From Argopecten irradians (taxonomy: Eukaryota; Mollusca; Bivalvia; Pectinida; Pectinidae), in the NCBI RefSeq assembly GCF_041381155.1, contig NC_091141.1, positions 26,680,828-26,744,827 on the forward strand: DNA of 64,000 nt, read 5' to 3'. Below, piece by piece: positions 19,801-29,955 of the stretch. The notes under the pieces are model-generated. The model made no database searches. It was not told the DNA's origin and saw only the letters and a list, made by a program, of their open reading frames with translations. The translations under genes and the position numbers were made by a program. Every line of letters begins with the position of its first letter. Position 1 is the stretch's first letter.

Positions 19801-21676
19801 AAAAAGGGATTGAACAGCAGGCAATTATTGGTGAAAAATGTATATTCTAATACAAATAAAATCTAATTAAATTTTTCAAACGGTATAACAGAAGATATCC
19901 TTAAGTAATGACAATACCAGATGTTATACTTATGTAAGGAAAGTAATTTTGTTTTCCAAGAATTATAATGATAAAGATATGAGGACACAGCAATCATGAA
20001 GGAATTAATACCTTTACCCGCAGGATACAGACCAGTTCATATTGGCTAATGAGCCGGCGGTCATTCACCTGTAGGATTCGGTAATTCTCAATGACTGCTG
20101 CATTCCTGTTTATGAGCGATGGAGACAAATCATTGCAGAAAATTGAAATGATATTGATCTAGATAAACACTTGTCATTACTTTTAGGTATGCAAACGAGA
20201 ATTTCATAAAAATCAGCAAATATAGATACGTGGATAAATGTACCAATGATATATTCTAAATAGTATGATAATGATATATAATAATAGTAAATACCTCTCG
20301 GATCAGATGCATAGTTTTGGTCAGTGTTATAACAAAATAAGGAGATCACGTCAGGAAATGGATGCAATACATAATATACAAGGCACCTTTAGCCACGAAA
20401 AGATACAAGCGATATGTAACTAATCAATTTTTAACTAAGTTATTTTAAATCACAGTTAGAAGTTTAAGAAAAAGTCATTAAGTAACAACAGTAATTGATG
20501 ATGTATATATGTTTTGAAATATGTTTGTGGCGCTGACAAATTCTGTTGTACACTGAAAGATATTCCAGTTTGATTCTTTATTATAATTATAACAACCAGA
20601 TAAAAGTATTTGAAGGTCAAAATGGCTATGAGTAAAAGTTGGTAACATTTTGAGAATTATTTGCTGCTCAATATACTTAATAAAAAAGAAGAACTGTTCA
20701 GTAGTTTTATATTCAATACCACTTTCACACATTGGTGATTCTGCTAAATGATCATTAAAGAGGTCAAAGTTTAGGTTGCTACAGCAGTACCTTAATTGAC
20801 ATACAAGGATGATATAATTTTAAAAGCATTAAACTATCTTCCTATGGAATCTATGGATATTGATGTCTACCACAATAGGCGCTGTTATTCAAGTCTCAGG
20901 GTATCAAATAAACGATGCAGCTGTTGATTAACAATTTGTTTATACCACACGTGGTTTAAACTCTGTACGCATTCTGATTGGCTGATACGATGAACTTTGA
21001 CCGAACTGCGTCTTTCTCAGTGTCGTATCATCATTTGTCAATGTCATCAATAATCGAGTGACGTCATGCTATGCTGTGATCGCCGCTTGGCGCCAAAACT
21101 GCTGTTGGATTGCGTACTTATCCTCCTCGTATTTCTATCGGCTAAGATAGGATATTATTGTGGTAGAAACAGGTCACATGACTCGTGGTTGTTGGATATG
21201 TAATTTTTTCCACACCCGTAAGTTATTTTTTTAAAGTTACAAAAGACACTCGCTAAAGCTCGTGTCTTTTGTAGCTTGTAAAAAATAACTCACTCGTGTG
21301 GAATAAATTCCATATCCAACAACCACTCGTTGTGTAATCTCTATGTCAGTGATTGCTTTGCAGATGCGCGCTAGGCAAAGTAACTGGGTATAGGCGAATC
21401 ATATAAAACGCCATATTTACCTGCACGACACATCATACGTTGCATTTACATATAGACCACTTGTCCACTAAATATTCTTAGATAACTATATATTCTATAG
21501 AAACACAGGTGTCATATGAACTCATGATCGACGGCACCCGAAATCTCAGCTGAGCATACTCTCAACTTACACCAATGCGCCACATTCACATCCGTAAAGG
21601 GAATTTCAATGCAAGACAAATTTAGATATACTTACCTGAAGTCCTCTTTGGTTCCGCTTTGCCATGGCTAATATAC
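4604..21676 (-). CDS. HVCN1: Voltage-gated proton channel (Hv1/HVCN1-like), nine-exon gene
   Basis: A membrane voltage-sensor protein that, in its family, conducts protons out of cells without a separate pore domain. Coding exons on the minus strand, 5' to 3': 21665-21636, 19345-19212, 16533-16409, 12042-11654, 11355-11302, 10975-10837, 9259-9144, 5204-5132, 4854-4604. All junctions are AG/GT and every phase agrees, giving 436 residues from the ATG at 21665. S1 is about residues 68-92, S2 211-230, S3 245-261, S4 273-290. Relative to human Hv1, these are conserved: D112 (D80), E119 (E87), D123 (D91), H140 (H213), E153 (E226), K157 (K230), D174 (D247), D185 (D258), W207 (W283), R208 (R284), R211 (R287) and N214 (N290). 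R205 is not: V281 stands there, with proline at 282. The S1-S2 loop is about 115 residues, far longer than in vertebrates. TMEM266 is the alternative family, but the SITIL stretch, the S3 pattern and the final Asn favour Hv1. The N-terminal start is uncertain. Confidence 0.88.
5132..5204 (-). CDS. HVCN1: HVCN1-like exon 8 (post-S4 helix)
   Basis: Acceptor ttgtacag before 5204, donor GTAATG after 5132. Encodes residues 330-353 (VGMENVRKLCSEAGIPEWKL...), continuing the predicted cytosolic helix after S4. Enters in phase 0 and leaves one base, matching both neighbours. Confidence 0.8.
5494..5755. repeat. MITE-A, left-truncated copy (HVCN1-like intron 8)
   Basis: Starts inside the element at gataagcagttcaggagaa and ends ccactggaataacgaggatg. 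The interior matches the other MITE-A copies (tgtacatcaaaggacc). The left inverted repeat is missing. Confidence 0.7.
5820..7816. repeat. Minisatellite, 32-bp unit (HVCN1-like intron 8)
   Basis: About 62 head-to-tail copies of a 32-bp unit, aaaataaggatcacccc + aaatctacacacaac. The centre (about 5880-6300) is nearly invariant, while the right part mixes atcacc/accacc and tct/cct/ccc variants. One strand is almost pure A/C. Reading frames on the minus strand (repeats of CRFGVILILL type) are artefacts. Units abut with no unique spacers, so it is not a CRISPR array. Confidence 0.97.
7817..9143. other. HVCN1-like intron 8, right part
   Basis: The first 200 bp contain diverged relics of the 32-bp satellite (aataaggattatccac type). 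The rest is AT-rich with no exon or element I can support. Confidence 0.45.
9144..9259 (-). CDS. HVCN1: HVCN1-like exon 7 (end of S4 and coiled region)
   Basis: Acceptor AG at 9261-9260 (ccctaaag), donor GTAAGG after 9144. Encodes residues 292-329 (LIVAVMDHGHFRLKLLYSQ...), the helix running from S4 into the cytosol, then a Lys-rich heptad-like stretch (SLKTTKQELKTLR). In Hv1 the equivalent region is the dimerising coiled coil. Phases match exons 6 and 8. Confidence 0.82.
9545..10803. repeat. Minisatellite, mixed 19/21-bp units (HVCN1-like intron 6)
   Basis: Repeats of gacagtcctaagtgtaact (19 bp), often with an extra CT (21 bp). The array is split in two by a duplicated piece of exon 6 at 9989-10097. 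The left block (9545-9988) is more diverged than the right block (10098-10803). Confidence 0.93.
9989..10097 (-). pseudogene. Partial duplicate of HVCN1-like exon 6 (S4 segment plus donor)
   Basis: Matches 10802-10910 with an offset of 813 bp and only two or three differences. On the minus strand, 10097-10024 keeps an open frame for residues 267-290 (MFPIQ.. to ..WRVIRVVN) and the GTAAGT donor. One codon differs, giving Lys272 to Arg. It lacks S3 and the original acceptor, and both ends run straight into the minisatellite. Probably a by-product of satellite expansion. An in-frame AG (ctgccag) just before it could in principle act as an acceptor. Confidence 0.85.
10837..10975 (-). CDS. HVCN1: HVCN1-like exon 6 (S3 and S4)
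   Basis: Acceptor tttgttgtctag before 10975, donor GTAAGT after 10837. Encodes residues 245-290: S3 VFDSIIVVVSFTLDLVF carries both family aspartates (247, 258), a short loop follows, then S4 FILAFLVPWRVIRVVN. The Hv1 signature RxWRxxRxxN is VPWRVIRVVN here, so the first arginine is missing. The loop lacks the second zinc-site histidine of human Hv1. Confidence 0.92.
11068..11262. repeat. Short tandem array, about 30-bp unit (HVCN1-like intron 5)
   Basis: Five to six imperfect units of ttctcccgccttcatgataa + agttataaaa, lying between exons 5 and 6. Confidence 0.85.
11302..11355 (-). CDS. HVCN1: HVCN1-like exon 5 (end of S2, S2-S3 loop)
   Basis: A 54-bp exon, phase 0 at both ends, between acceptor ctttctttcag and donor GTAGTT. 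Encodes TGIKVFCEGRGIFHRKVE (residues 227-244), aligning with human Hv1 from the residue after E153 through the K157 position to the E before S3. Confidence 0.88.
11654..12042 (-). CDS. HVCN1: HVCN1-like exon 4 (S1-S2 loop and S2)
   Basis: Acceptor tgtatttccag before 12042, donor GTAGAT after 11654. Encodes residues 98-226: a long polar loop with Asn-X-Ser/Thr sites (ANIS, SNSS, LNVT), then HKASITILAILVIE, the start of S2. SITIL and the final Glu match human Hv1 closely, as does the His three residues before SITIL (zinc site H140). The open frame continues past the donor for three codons by chance. Confidence 0.9.
12043..13479. other. HVCN1-like intron 3, left part
   Basis: Holds C- and T-rich blocks at about 12290-12500 and 12720-12900 and an (AT)n microsatellite at 12549-12567. 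Open frames in the C-rich blocks are compositional. No exon or element recognised. Confidence 0.45.
13480..13810. repeat. MITE-B, diverged copy
   Basis: Homologous to 42951-43305 over most of its length: gcttcaccgccgacaga near the start, then cattccatata, tcaatggtggtaatggtgta and ctcctgtttttgata. Termini are decayed. Confidence 0.75.
13905..14044. repeat. Long palindrome, P2
   Basis: Arms of about 64 bp (gaatagatttttttattttg... and ...caaaataaaaatctattc) enclose a short centre near 13970-13982. The arms are unrelated in sequence to those of P1. Confidence 0.88.
14045..16408. other. HVCN1-like intron 3, right part
   Basis: Holds a MITE-C-like repeat at about 14876-15040 (left gcgaccacctctgtatagtg, right ggcggtctgtataggcagtt), a lone MITE-A end at about 15660-15692 and a C/T-rich tract at 15700-16100. 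No exon seen in either strand. Confidence 0.5.
16409..16533 (-). CDS. HVCN1: HVCN1-like exon 3 (S1)
   Basis: Acceptor ccttttatcag before 16533, donor GTAAGG after 16409. Encodes residues 56-96: a basic stretch VRHKGQKFLHSK, then S1 HILLIIVGLNVLDCILVLGE and LILDV. Asp80 aligns with human D112, the proton-selectivity residue, with E119 and D123 equivalents at the right spacing. Phases join exons 2 and 4 exactly. The acidic-looking frame on the plus strand here is its antisense shadow. Confidence 0.9.
16633..17193 (+). repeat. 5' LTR
   Basis: Begins next to the inverted repeat atcacaaagaattttgtgat and ends near ttccgtatgtta. Matches 18351-18911 almost base for base. Frames inside it are not genes. 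Confidence 0.88.
17397..17816 (+). CDS. Retroelement zinc-knuckle protein (Gag-like, N-terminal part)
   Basis: A Gag-like nucleic-acid-binding frame in the retrotransposon. A canonical CCHC knuckle CFRCGNIGHFSRMC (C-x2-C-x4-H-x4-C) follows an irregular one (CYRCGGHFAPNHPMCC). After them comes a basic Lys/Arg-rich stretch. Capsid domains are absent. Coding-looking sequence moves to the second frame at about 17735-17845 and then returns to this frame, so the frame is probably broken by two indels. 139 residues as it stands; function in packaging is inferred from the family. Confidence 0.7.
   Translation: MALCYRCGGHFAPNHPMCCPGNGCYCFRCGNIGHFSRMCFNRTGHCTTNVGTTGYYPWTSQRQLPIHPVPVPKNSSDSKSVIRTAPKKKAKSTSKRRRDSERLRKFQKPKRYCVFFHSVTLKIVNFKTISRKTLTTTTS
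17835..18314 (+). CDS. Retroelement coiled-coil protein (C-terminal part)
   Basis: A 159-residue frame, in the same frame as the zinc-knuckle frame but separated by a stop at 17814-17816. Long charged heptad-like helices (residues about 8-115) are followed by a Pro/Asn/Arg-rich tail. No enzyme motif. Probably once one protein with the zinc-knuckle part. The start codon is uncertain because the coiled coil appears to begin upstream in another frame. Confidence 0.6.
   Translation: MFVPKFTISKISEKCAKLQRSNEILEEECARVKNVNITNYVSQIKELEKALDNRKKIMKSKDETISTLQTTAKQKEQTQRQISNLKFRISEKDEELKQKQNIITSLQKQLSYYSAPNTTRPNVFPGPRNQAQNNSRRQRPHISYEHRANRLHQNNGQFN
18351..18911 (+). repeat. 3' LTR
   Basis: Second copy of the 561-bp repeat, preceded by the purine-rich tract. 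It ends near ttccgtatgtta and host intron sequence follows. Confidence 0.88.
19212..19345 (-). CDS. HVCN1: HVCN1-like exon 2 (N-terminal cytosolic helix)
   Basis: Acceptor tgtaatacag before 19345, donor GTAACA after 19212. Encodes residues 11-54, a charged helical segment (..ATEAVLKNIEDQLEKELERE..) ahead of S1. Enters in phase 0 and leaves two bases, as exon 3 requires. The plus-strand frame overlapping it is a shadow. Confidence 0.82.
19346..21180. other. HVCN1-like intron 1, right of exon 2
   Basis: Contains a decayed MITE-A left part at about 19512-19585 (caatactcaagtggttac, then tagtagaactgaaggcag). Otherwise AT-rich non-coding sequence without recognised elements. Confidence 0.45.
21181..21330. 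repeat. Long palindrome, P3
   Basis: Arms of about 70 bp (ctcgtggttgttggatatg... and ...catatccaacaaccactcg) with centre cactcgctaaagctcgtg. Lies about 300 bp from HVCN1-like exon 1. Confidence 0.88.
21636..21676 (-). CDS. HVCN1: HVCN1-like exon 1 (first confirmed coding exon)
   Basis: A 41-bp exon between acceptor tctgtttcag and donor GTAAGT. The ATG at 21665 in context agccATGG starts MAKRNQRGLQ, which joins exon 2 in phase 0. Because the exon begins with an acceptor, at least one more exon lies upstream. The frame is open back to the acceptor, so the true N-terminus may be further 5'. Confidence 0.7.
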
Positions 21677-22329
21677 CTGAAACAGAACAGTCGTGTATGT
21701 ATAATCAGCTCTATTTCAAACTGATGCCATCATATTTTCTCCGACAGATAATCAATTATTTACTATCAAATCAATTAATACTGTACGAGTCTTGTTGACT
21801 TGGCTCTGACCTCTCAAGCTGGCCAAACAAACTTACAGGTGAGTGCCCTTGTAAAGCTGCACTACCCGATAGTTTGTTGGGTACAACATGGAATCCTTGG
21901 GAATGGCGACTGACTAGAAATTTATGGTATAAATGCATGATTGGTATAGGTTATGACACAAATACAAAATCATATAAGAATATATGACAGTTTTCTATGC
22001 AACCTAATACTTTATACATTTCAGCAAAATGTAAAATAATTTAAAATGATTAAAACCATTTGAAATCTTCACGGCTACATCCATAAATTTACATATGCGG
22101 TAACCCATCAAGTCTACAGATTGCATGTTTTGTAAAGTTTTCCGGATACAAATCTATAACTTCGTATTTTTAATACTTTATGTTGTGTGTTTCAACTGTA
22201 ACACTGCGTTTTAGCGTTTATAACGAAAAATATAACGTGGAATTAATGTTTTGCTAAAGATGACTTTACACTCGGCCATACATACTTATTTGATATCAGC
22301 AGTTTTCACATTTTTCAGCACACTTTGTG
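21677..22329. other. Non-coding stretch upstream of HVCN1-like exon 1
   Basis: AT-rich; no recognised element. Probably the intron before exon 1. Confidence 0.4.
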
Positions 22330-22992
22330 CCTCAAAACTAGACTTTGTATATTGGTTAATCAGTCGAAAAAGTAACATATTTTTCATACCAAAACTAATA
22401 CATACTTTGTAAATATGTTACACAATAATCGGCATACTTTTTCGTATAAACACTAGTTCATATCTTGAACATATGTTATACAATAAACAATAAAGATTTT
22501 CATATAAACACTAACACATGCCTTGTAATTGTGTTACATGTATACATTAATCAGCATAATTTTTCATATAAACACTAGTTCATATCTTGAACATATGTTA
22601 TACAATAAACAACATATACTTTTGATATAAACACTAACACATACCTTGTAAATGTTTACACAATAATCGGCATAATTTTTCATATAAACATCAGTTCATA
22701 TCTTGAACATATGTTATACAATAAACAACATACTTTTGATATAAACACTAACACATACCTTGAAAATATGTTACACAATAATCATCATACTTTTTCATAT
22801 AAACACCAATGCATACCTTGAAAATGTGTTACACAATAATCAACATACTTTTTCATATAAACATTAATTCATACCTTGTTTAAACATTAACACATACCTT
22901 TCAAATGTCTTACACAATAATCAGCATACTATTTTTATATCAACACTAATATATACATTGTAAATTTGTTACGCAATAATCAGCATATTTTC
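22330..22992. repeat. Tandem array, about 58-bp AT-rich unit
   Basis: About eleven imperfect units built from acataccttgtaaatatgtt, acacaataatcagcatac and ttttcatataaacactaa, with frequent internal deletions. Confidence 0.85.
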
Positions 22993-24469
22993 TTTAGTTC
23001 ATTACTTGTACTTTATAGGTGCCATTCTTCAGTGACACACATATGTTCAGATTATACATAATCTTAATTTCAAATTCACAAACACTACTTTATTTCTCAT
23101 TATTCACATTTCCAGTTAAAATAATTAGCAAAAACAAACCGAAAAAAAATGTAAATATAGTATAGTCATATTTGATATTTACAACTCATATTTCTCTGTC
23201 ACTTTCATTAAACTAACACTAGAAACAGCTGTAGATCTAGAGATGCCCCGCCTCTTATACTGGCGACCTGACTACGATGTTGACGACAAATTATGAGCTG
23301 AATTTTATTGCTAGATTAAGTAAGGTAATTTTACTATAAAGGACGCAAAAAATCGTTATTTGTGTTAAAAGATTGCTCCAGATGATTTCATTATATTAAC
23401 CTATTGCTTTGCAAAGATTGAATAACTGTTTCATCATTTCCATTGGACTTAGTACTTGATAATCAATCACTTCCTCTACCAACTGTATGATAATTTCTAT
23501 TGATGTCCAATACAATGTCAATACATTACTAAAAGGAATTGACTTATTTTAAGTTTTAAATACCGTAACTTTGATGAATATTTTGTATATTATAATGTGT
23601 TTAATATAAAGAAATGGCTCCTCCTCTGAGATTTTAAAGATTTTTTTATGCCCAATTGTTTTAGAGATGGATCCTACATAATTATCTTTCTCCACAAACA
23701 AATTTAACTTTTTTTTGTATTTGTGAGATTGTATACGTCGTGACCCTTACGATATTACCAAAAGTAAGCTATGAATATAATATATCTTTGTCACAGTTGT
23801 TTTTAACCCATGATGAATACAAAATTTTTAATTCATGCTTAACCCCTTAACAAATTTGTATCAAAACAGAGCTCGCTCATCACTTAAACAATCCAAGAAA
23901 ACCACGAAACATGTCGACAGAGAGTGTAAATTGGGCGCATGTACACAGAACCCATCTGTAAGTATTAGTTTTCCGAATAAATGTTCAGATAATTTATATG
24001 TTCTATTACTGTTTCAGAATGTATTTTCCGCTAATTTATTAAACATTTGAAGACAAAGCTCTGTTTCTGAATACTGGATTACAATTCGCAGATTTGAAAA
24101 CGACATTTTCTGAATTTTCTTTCTTTCAAAGTATCTGATTGTAGAATAAATAATATCTCATAGATTATTGGACTTTTTTGTTTTAGTACTCAGAATAGAG
24201 AATTTATTTCGTTCATTCAGCCATTATCAGATATTAAACATGTAAATATTGACATATGATTGAAACAATACATACATACATACAAGCATACATATTATTG
24301 GACTTAATCGGACTCATTATAATGTTTTGTTGTATTTTAGCTCTAAGAAATAGAACCAGACAATTTGTTGTAATAGCTTGCTTTGTAGTAAATACAGTCC
24401 TACAATGTATCATAAAGTATTCAAGTCCAATTCTGTTTACTGTTACTACTGCAGTCCGCTTTGTTTTCA
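22993..24469. other. Non-coding AT-rich stretch
   Basis: No exon, RNA gene or repeat family recognised. Short open frames lack supporting context. Confidence 0.4.
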
Positions 24470-24572
24470 CCACAGGGACCTGGCACGATTTTTTAACATA
24501 CAGTATACATATATATATTATAATGTCATATATGTATACTGTTGGTTAAAAAATCGTGCCAGATCCCTGTGG
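24470..24572. repeat. Long palindrome, P6
   Basis: Arms ccacagggacctggcacgat and atcgtgccagatccctgtgg continue inward through ttttttaac and gttaaaaaa to a TA-rich centre of alternating tatata. Lies 90 bp from a MITE-A copy. Confidence 0.88.
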
Positions 24573-24659
24573 TTTTCGCGGATACACCATTTCGTTATTC
24601 CCAACATATACAGAAATTCGAAGTCAAGGACTTTGATAACCGTGCATTCATAAATGTAT

Positions 24660-25261
24660 CATCCTCGATACTCCAGGGGTTACTATAACTGAAGTTATAT
24701 CCACCCTTGGACTATCTCGCAGTAAAACTTAAGGCAGCTCAGGAGAAAAAAATCTGACCAATCACAGACATGCAAAAATTCATTTGAAAACTACTGAGAG
24801 AGAGAGACTCCCAAGTACGGCTCTTTTGATGTACATCAAAGAACCAAATCACCTGTTCTGTTCTGTTGCCTCCGGTATTACTATCAGCTGATCCAAGGGT
24901 GGATAAAACGTCAGTTATAGTAACCCCTGGAGTATCGAAGATGGTTCAAGGGTGGATAAAACATTAGTTATAGTAACCCCTGGAGTATCGAGGATGGTCC
25001 AAGGGTGGATAAAACGTCAGTTATAGTAACCCCTGGAGTATCGAGGATGGTCCAAGGGTGGATAAAACGTCAGTTATAGTAACCCCTGGAGTATCGAGGA
25101 TGGTCCAATGGTGGATAAAACGTCAGTTATAGTAACCCCTGGAGTATCGAGGATGGTCCGAGGGTGGATAAAACGTCAGTTATAGTAACCCCTGGAGTAT
25201 CGAGGATGGTCCAAGAGTGGATAAAACGTCAGTTATAGTAACCCCTGGAGTATCGAGAATG
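24660..25261. repeat. MITE-A with tandemly amplified right end
   Basis: The left end is intact (catcctcgatactccagggg), as is the interior (tgtacatcaaagaacc). The right terminal inverted repeat is present about seven times in a row (24893-25258) instead of once. Confidence 0.9.
24893..25258. repeat. 53-bp minisatellite made of MITE-A terminal repeats
   Basis: Seven units of 53 bp. Each reads ccaagggtggataaaacgtc then agttatagtaacccctggag then tatcgaggatggt, i.e. the right inverted repeat plus a 3-bp joint. Units differ by only one or two bases, so amplification was recent. Confidence 0.93.
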
Positions 25262-26514
25262 TACATGAGTATTTTTTCAAGCTACGCGAAAATTAGTATC
25301 TCACGAAAAATAAAGTGGGTTACAATTCTCAATTCAATTCATTTTATTCCGAGTACAAACAGCATATAGGATTACAAAAAAAAACATACATATGACAACA
25401 TATTGAATATGTGCAAGATGGCGGAGAACACAGCCAATGTAATACAACACAAAATATGATATACATTACGAAAAGCATGTGTGAATATTAGCAGACATTG
25501 TTATAATATATTATTTTATTCAGCTATACTTTTAGTTCACTTTTATCTTAAATCGGCATTTTCTCCGTAGAATATGTATTAATCGGTTTGTCATTGCTTG
25601 TAGTCCCTAGACATAGTATTTTGAGCAAGTAAGTATTTAAAAGTCACACTTTACGAGTTAGATTCGACCCGATATTGTTGGTATTTGATGTAATTGAAAT
25701 CAAGTTATATCAAAGAATATGTATAACGATTTCTTAACAACTTTGGTAAATCAGTTGTTGAAAGTCGATACTTGTAAACATTCATTCCTTTTAGATTAGT
25801 CGCCATAGAAGTTATTGCGAATGGAATCGGATAGTTCATGACCCGTTCTCGGAACAGTTCCGACAGACATTACATAATTACGGTAGTCACATGATGTTCT
25901 CGGTAACGGCGACACAATGTTGACTAACTTCGGCTTGTTTGACTTAATGGGACCAACCTATCGATGTTCAATATTTATTTCATCATCGCTTCTCTTGACT
26001 TGAATTAAATCCTGTCTCTGCATGATTTATAACACGGGTTTTTTTTTCTTCAAAATTCTTCTTAATCATGAAATTTAGAAATTAAATTTAGAATTGTAAT
26101 GAAAATATGAGACACATGGATAAAGAGACTTTAATTGGGAACATAAAAGAAATGCCCCGCCCTTGACCAAATTTTCATTGCCTTGTATCACTTTTTTCAA
26201 TAATCACCTGTTTTGACAGACTAAATACAGACACGGTATACGTCCATATATCAGGGCCACGGCCTAGCATTAAAGCCAGTACTTACATAATTTATGATCT
26301 AATTGTGTTGGTATCTAGATACCGATTTATCAAATTAAAACACTCCAGATGAATTGTTTCATAACAATTCATTGTCGTTATGTATCGAAATTTAGTCCTG
26401 AAAATAAGTAAAATAAAAAAACACTAAATGAACAATAAAAACAACAAAAACTGCCACAAATAATATCGACATTCTATTAAAGGAGACACGAGTCTACAAT
26501 CTACTGTACAACGT
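25262..26514. other. Non-coding stretch
   Basis: Nothing supported as a gene. The piece at about 25330-25440 (attcattttattccgagtac) looks like the 3' end of a dispersed retroelement, but this is a guess. Confidence 0.35.
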
Positions 26515-29500
26515 TAACTTTGACCACCCCATATCTGTACATCGTGAACTTTGACCCCCATTTGTGTACATCGAGAACTTTTATTTCCATATCTGTACAA
26601 CGTGAACTTTTACCTCCATATATGTACAACGTAAACTTTTACCTCCATATCTGTACAACGTGAACTTTTACCCCCATATCTGTACAACTTGAACTTTGAC
26701 CCCCTATAACTGTACAACGTGAATTTTTACACCCATATCTGTACAACTTGAACTTTGACCCCCTATAACTGTACAACGTGAACTTTTATCTCCATATCTG
26801 TACAACGTGAACTTTTATCTCCATATCTGTACAACGTGAACTTTTACCTCCATACATGTACAACGTAAACTTTTACCCCATATCTGTACAAAGTGAACTT
26901 TTACCTCCATATATGTACAACTTGAACTTTTACCTCCATATCTGTACATCGCGAACGTATAACCCCATATATGTACATCGTAAACTTTTACCCCATATCT
27001 GTAACACCTTGAACTTTTATCCAATATCTGTACAACGTGAACTTTTACTCCATATATGTTTAACATGAACTTTTACCCTAATATCTGTACAACATGAGCT
27101 TTGATCCCCATATCTGTACGGCGTGAACTTTTACACCCATATGTGTACAACGTGAACTTTTACCCCCATATCTGTACAACGTGAACTGTTGCCCCCATAT
27201 CTGTACAACGTGAACTTTTACCTCCATATCTGTACAACGTGAACTTTTACACCCATATGTGTACAACGTGAACTTTTACCCCCATATCTGTACAACGTGA
27301 ACTGTTGCCCCCATATCTGTACAACGTGAACTTTTACCCCCATATATGTACATCGTGAATGTTTACCCCCATATATGTACATCGTGAACTTTTACCCCCA
27401 TATATGTACATCGTGAACTTTTACCTCCATATCTGTACAACGTGAACTTTTACCTCCATATTTGTACAACGTGAACTTTTCCCCCATATCTGTACAACGT
27501 GAACTGTTGCCCCCATATATGTACATCCTGAACGTTTCCCCCCATATATGTACATCAGGAACTTTTACCCCCATATCTGTACAACGTGAACTTTTACCTC
27601 CATATCTGTACAACGTGAACTTTTACCCCCATATCTGTACAACGTGAACTTTTACCTCCATATGTGTACAACGTGAACTTTTACCCCCATATCTGTACAA
27701 CGTGAACTGTTGCCCCCATATCTGTACAACGTGAACTTTTACCCCCATATATGTACATCGTGAACTTTTACCCCCATATATGTACATCGTGAACTTTTAC
27801 CTCCATATCTGTACAACGTGAACTTTTACCTCCATATCTGTACAACGTGAACTTTTACCCCCATATATGTACATCGTGAACTTTTACCTCCATATCTGTA
27901 CAACGTGAACTTTTACCTCCATATCTGTACAACGTGAACTGTTGCCCCCATATCTGTACAACGTAAACTGTTGCCCCCATATCTGTACATCGTTAACGTT
28001 TACCCCCATATCTGTACAACGAGAACTTTTACCTCCATATCTGTACAACGTGAACTTTTACCCCCATATGTGTACAACGTGAAGTTTTACCCCCATATCT
28101 GCAGAACGTGAACTTTTACCTCCATATCTGTACAACGTGAACTTTTACCTCCATATCTGTACAACGTGAACTTTTACCTCCATATCTGTACAATGTGAAC
28201 TTTTACCTCCATATCTGTACAACGTGAACTTTTACCCCCATATCTGTACAACGTGAACTTTTACCCCCATATCTGTACAACGTGAACTGTTGCCCCCATA
28301 TCTGTACAACGTGAATTTTTACCCCCATATATGTACATCGTGAATGTTTACCTCCATATCTGTACAACGTGAACTTTTACCTCCATATCTGTACAATGTG
28401 AACTTTTACCTCCATATCTGTACAACGTGAACTTTTACCCCCATATGTGTACAACGTGAACTTTTACCCCAATATCTGTACAACGTGAACTGTTGCCCCC
28501 ATATCTGTACAACGTGAACTTTTACCCCCATATATGTACATCGTGAATGTTTACCCCCATATATGTACATCAGGAACTTTTACACCCATATCTGTACAAC
28601 GTGAACTTTTACCTCCATATCTGTACAACGTGAACTTTTACCTCCATATGTGTACAACGTGAACTTTAACCCCCATATCTGTACAACGTGAACTGTTGCC
28701 CCCATATCTGTACAACGTGAATTTTTACCCCCATATATGTACATCGTGAACTTTTACCTCCATATCTGTACAACGTGAACTTTTACCTCCATATCTGTAC
28801 AACGTGAACTTTTACCCCCATATCTGCAGAACGTGAACTTTTACCTCCATATCTGTACAACGTGAACTTTTACCTCCATATCTGTACAACGTGAACTTTT
28901 ACCTCCATATCTGTACAACGTGAACTTTTACCTCCATATCTGTACAACGTGAACTTTTACCCCCATATATGTACAACGTGAACTTTTACCCCCATATATG
29001 TACAACGTGAACTTTTACCCCCATATCTGTACAACGTGAACTTTTACCTCCATATTTGTACAACGTGAACTTTTACACCCATATGTGTACAACGTAAACT
29101 TTTACACCCATATCTGTACAACGTGAACTGTTGCCCCCATATCTGTACAACGTGACCTTTTACCCCCATATATGTACATCGTGAATGTTTACCCCCATAC
29201 ATGTACATCAGGAACTTTTACACCCATATCTGTACAACGTGAACTTTTACCTCCATATCTGTACAACGTGAACTTTTACCCCCATATCTGTACAACGTGA
29301 ACTTTTACCTCCATATCTGTACAACGTGAACTTTTACCCCCATATATGTACAACGTGAACTTTTACCCCCATATCTGTACAACTTGAACTTTGACCCCCC
29401 ATAACTGTACAACGTGAACTTTTATCTCCATATCTGTACAACGTGAACTTTTACCTCCATATCTGTACAACGTGAACTTTTACCCCCATATCTGTACAAC

Positions 29501-29955
29501 GTGAACTTTTACCCCCATATATGTACAACGTGAACTTTTACCTCCATATCTGTACAACGTGAACTTTTACCTCCATATCTGTACAACGTGAACTTTTACC
29601 TCCATATCTGTACAACGTGAACTTTTACCCCCATATCTGTACAACGTGAACTTTTACCTCCATATGTGTACAACGTGAACTTTAACCCCCATATCTGTAC
29701 AACGTGAACTTTTACCTCCATATCTGTACAACGTGAACTTTTACCCCCATATGTGTACAACGTGAACTTTAACCCCCATATCTGTACAACGTGAACTTTT
29801 ATCTCCATATCTGTACAACGTGAACTTTTACCTCCATATCTGTACAATGTGAACTTTTACCTCCATATCTGTACAACGTGACCTTTTACCCCTGTATCTG
29901 TACAACATGAACTTTTACCCCCATTTCTGCAGAACGTTAACGTAAACCTTCATAT
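26515..29955. repeat. Large minisatellite, 29-bp unit
   Basis: About 118 units of 29 bp: gtacaacgtgaacttttacc + tccatatct. Variants (gttgcccccat; atgtacatcgtgaa) recur at intervals near 118, 203 and 232 bp, multiples of the unit, so there is higher-order structure. Because 29 is not divisible by 3, all frames cycle and long open frames arise on both strands. These are artefacts, not genes. Confidence 0.97.

Noticed and set aside
26815..29847. Several 60-97 codon frames on both strands in the 29-bp array
   Set aside because: Produced by a stop-poor repeat whose unit length cycles through all frames; no start context or domains.
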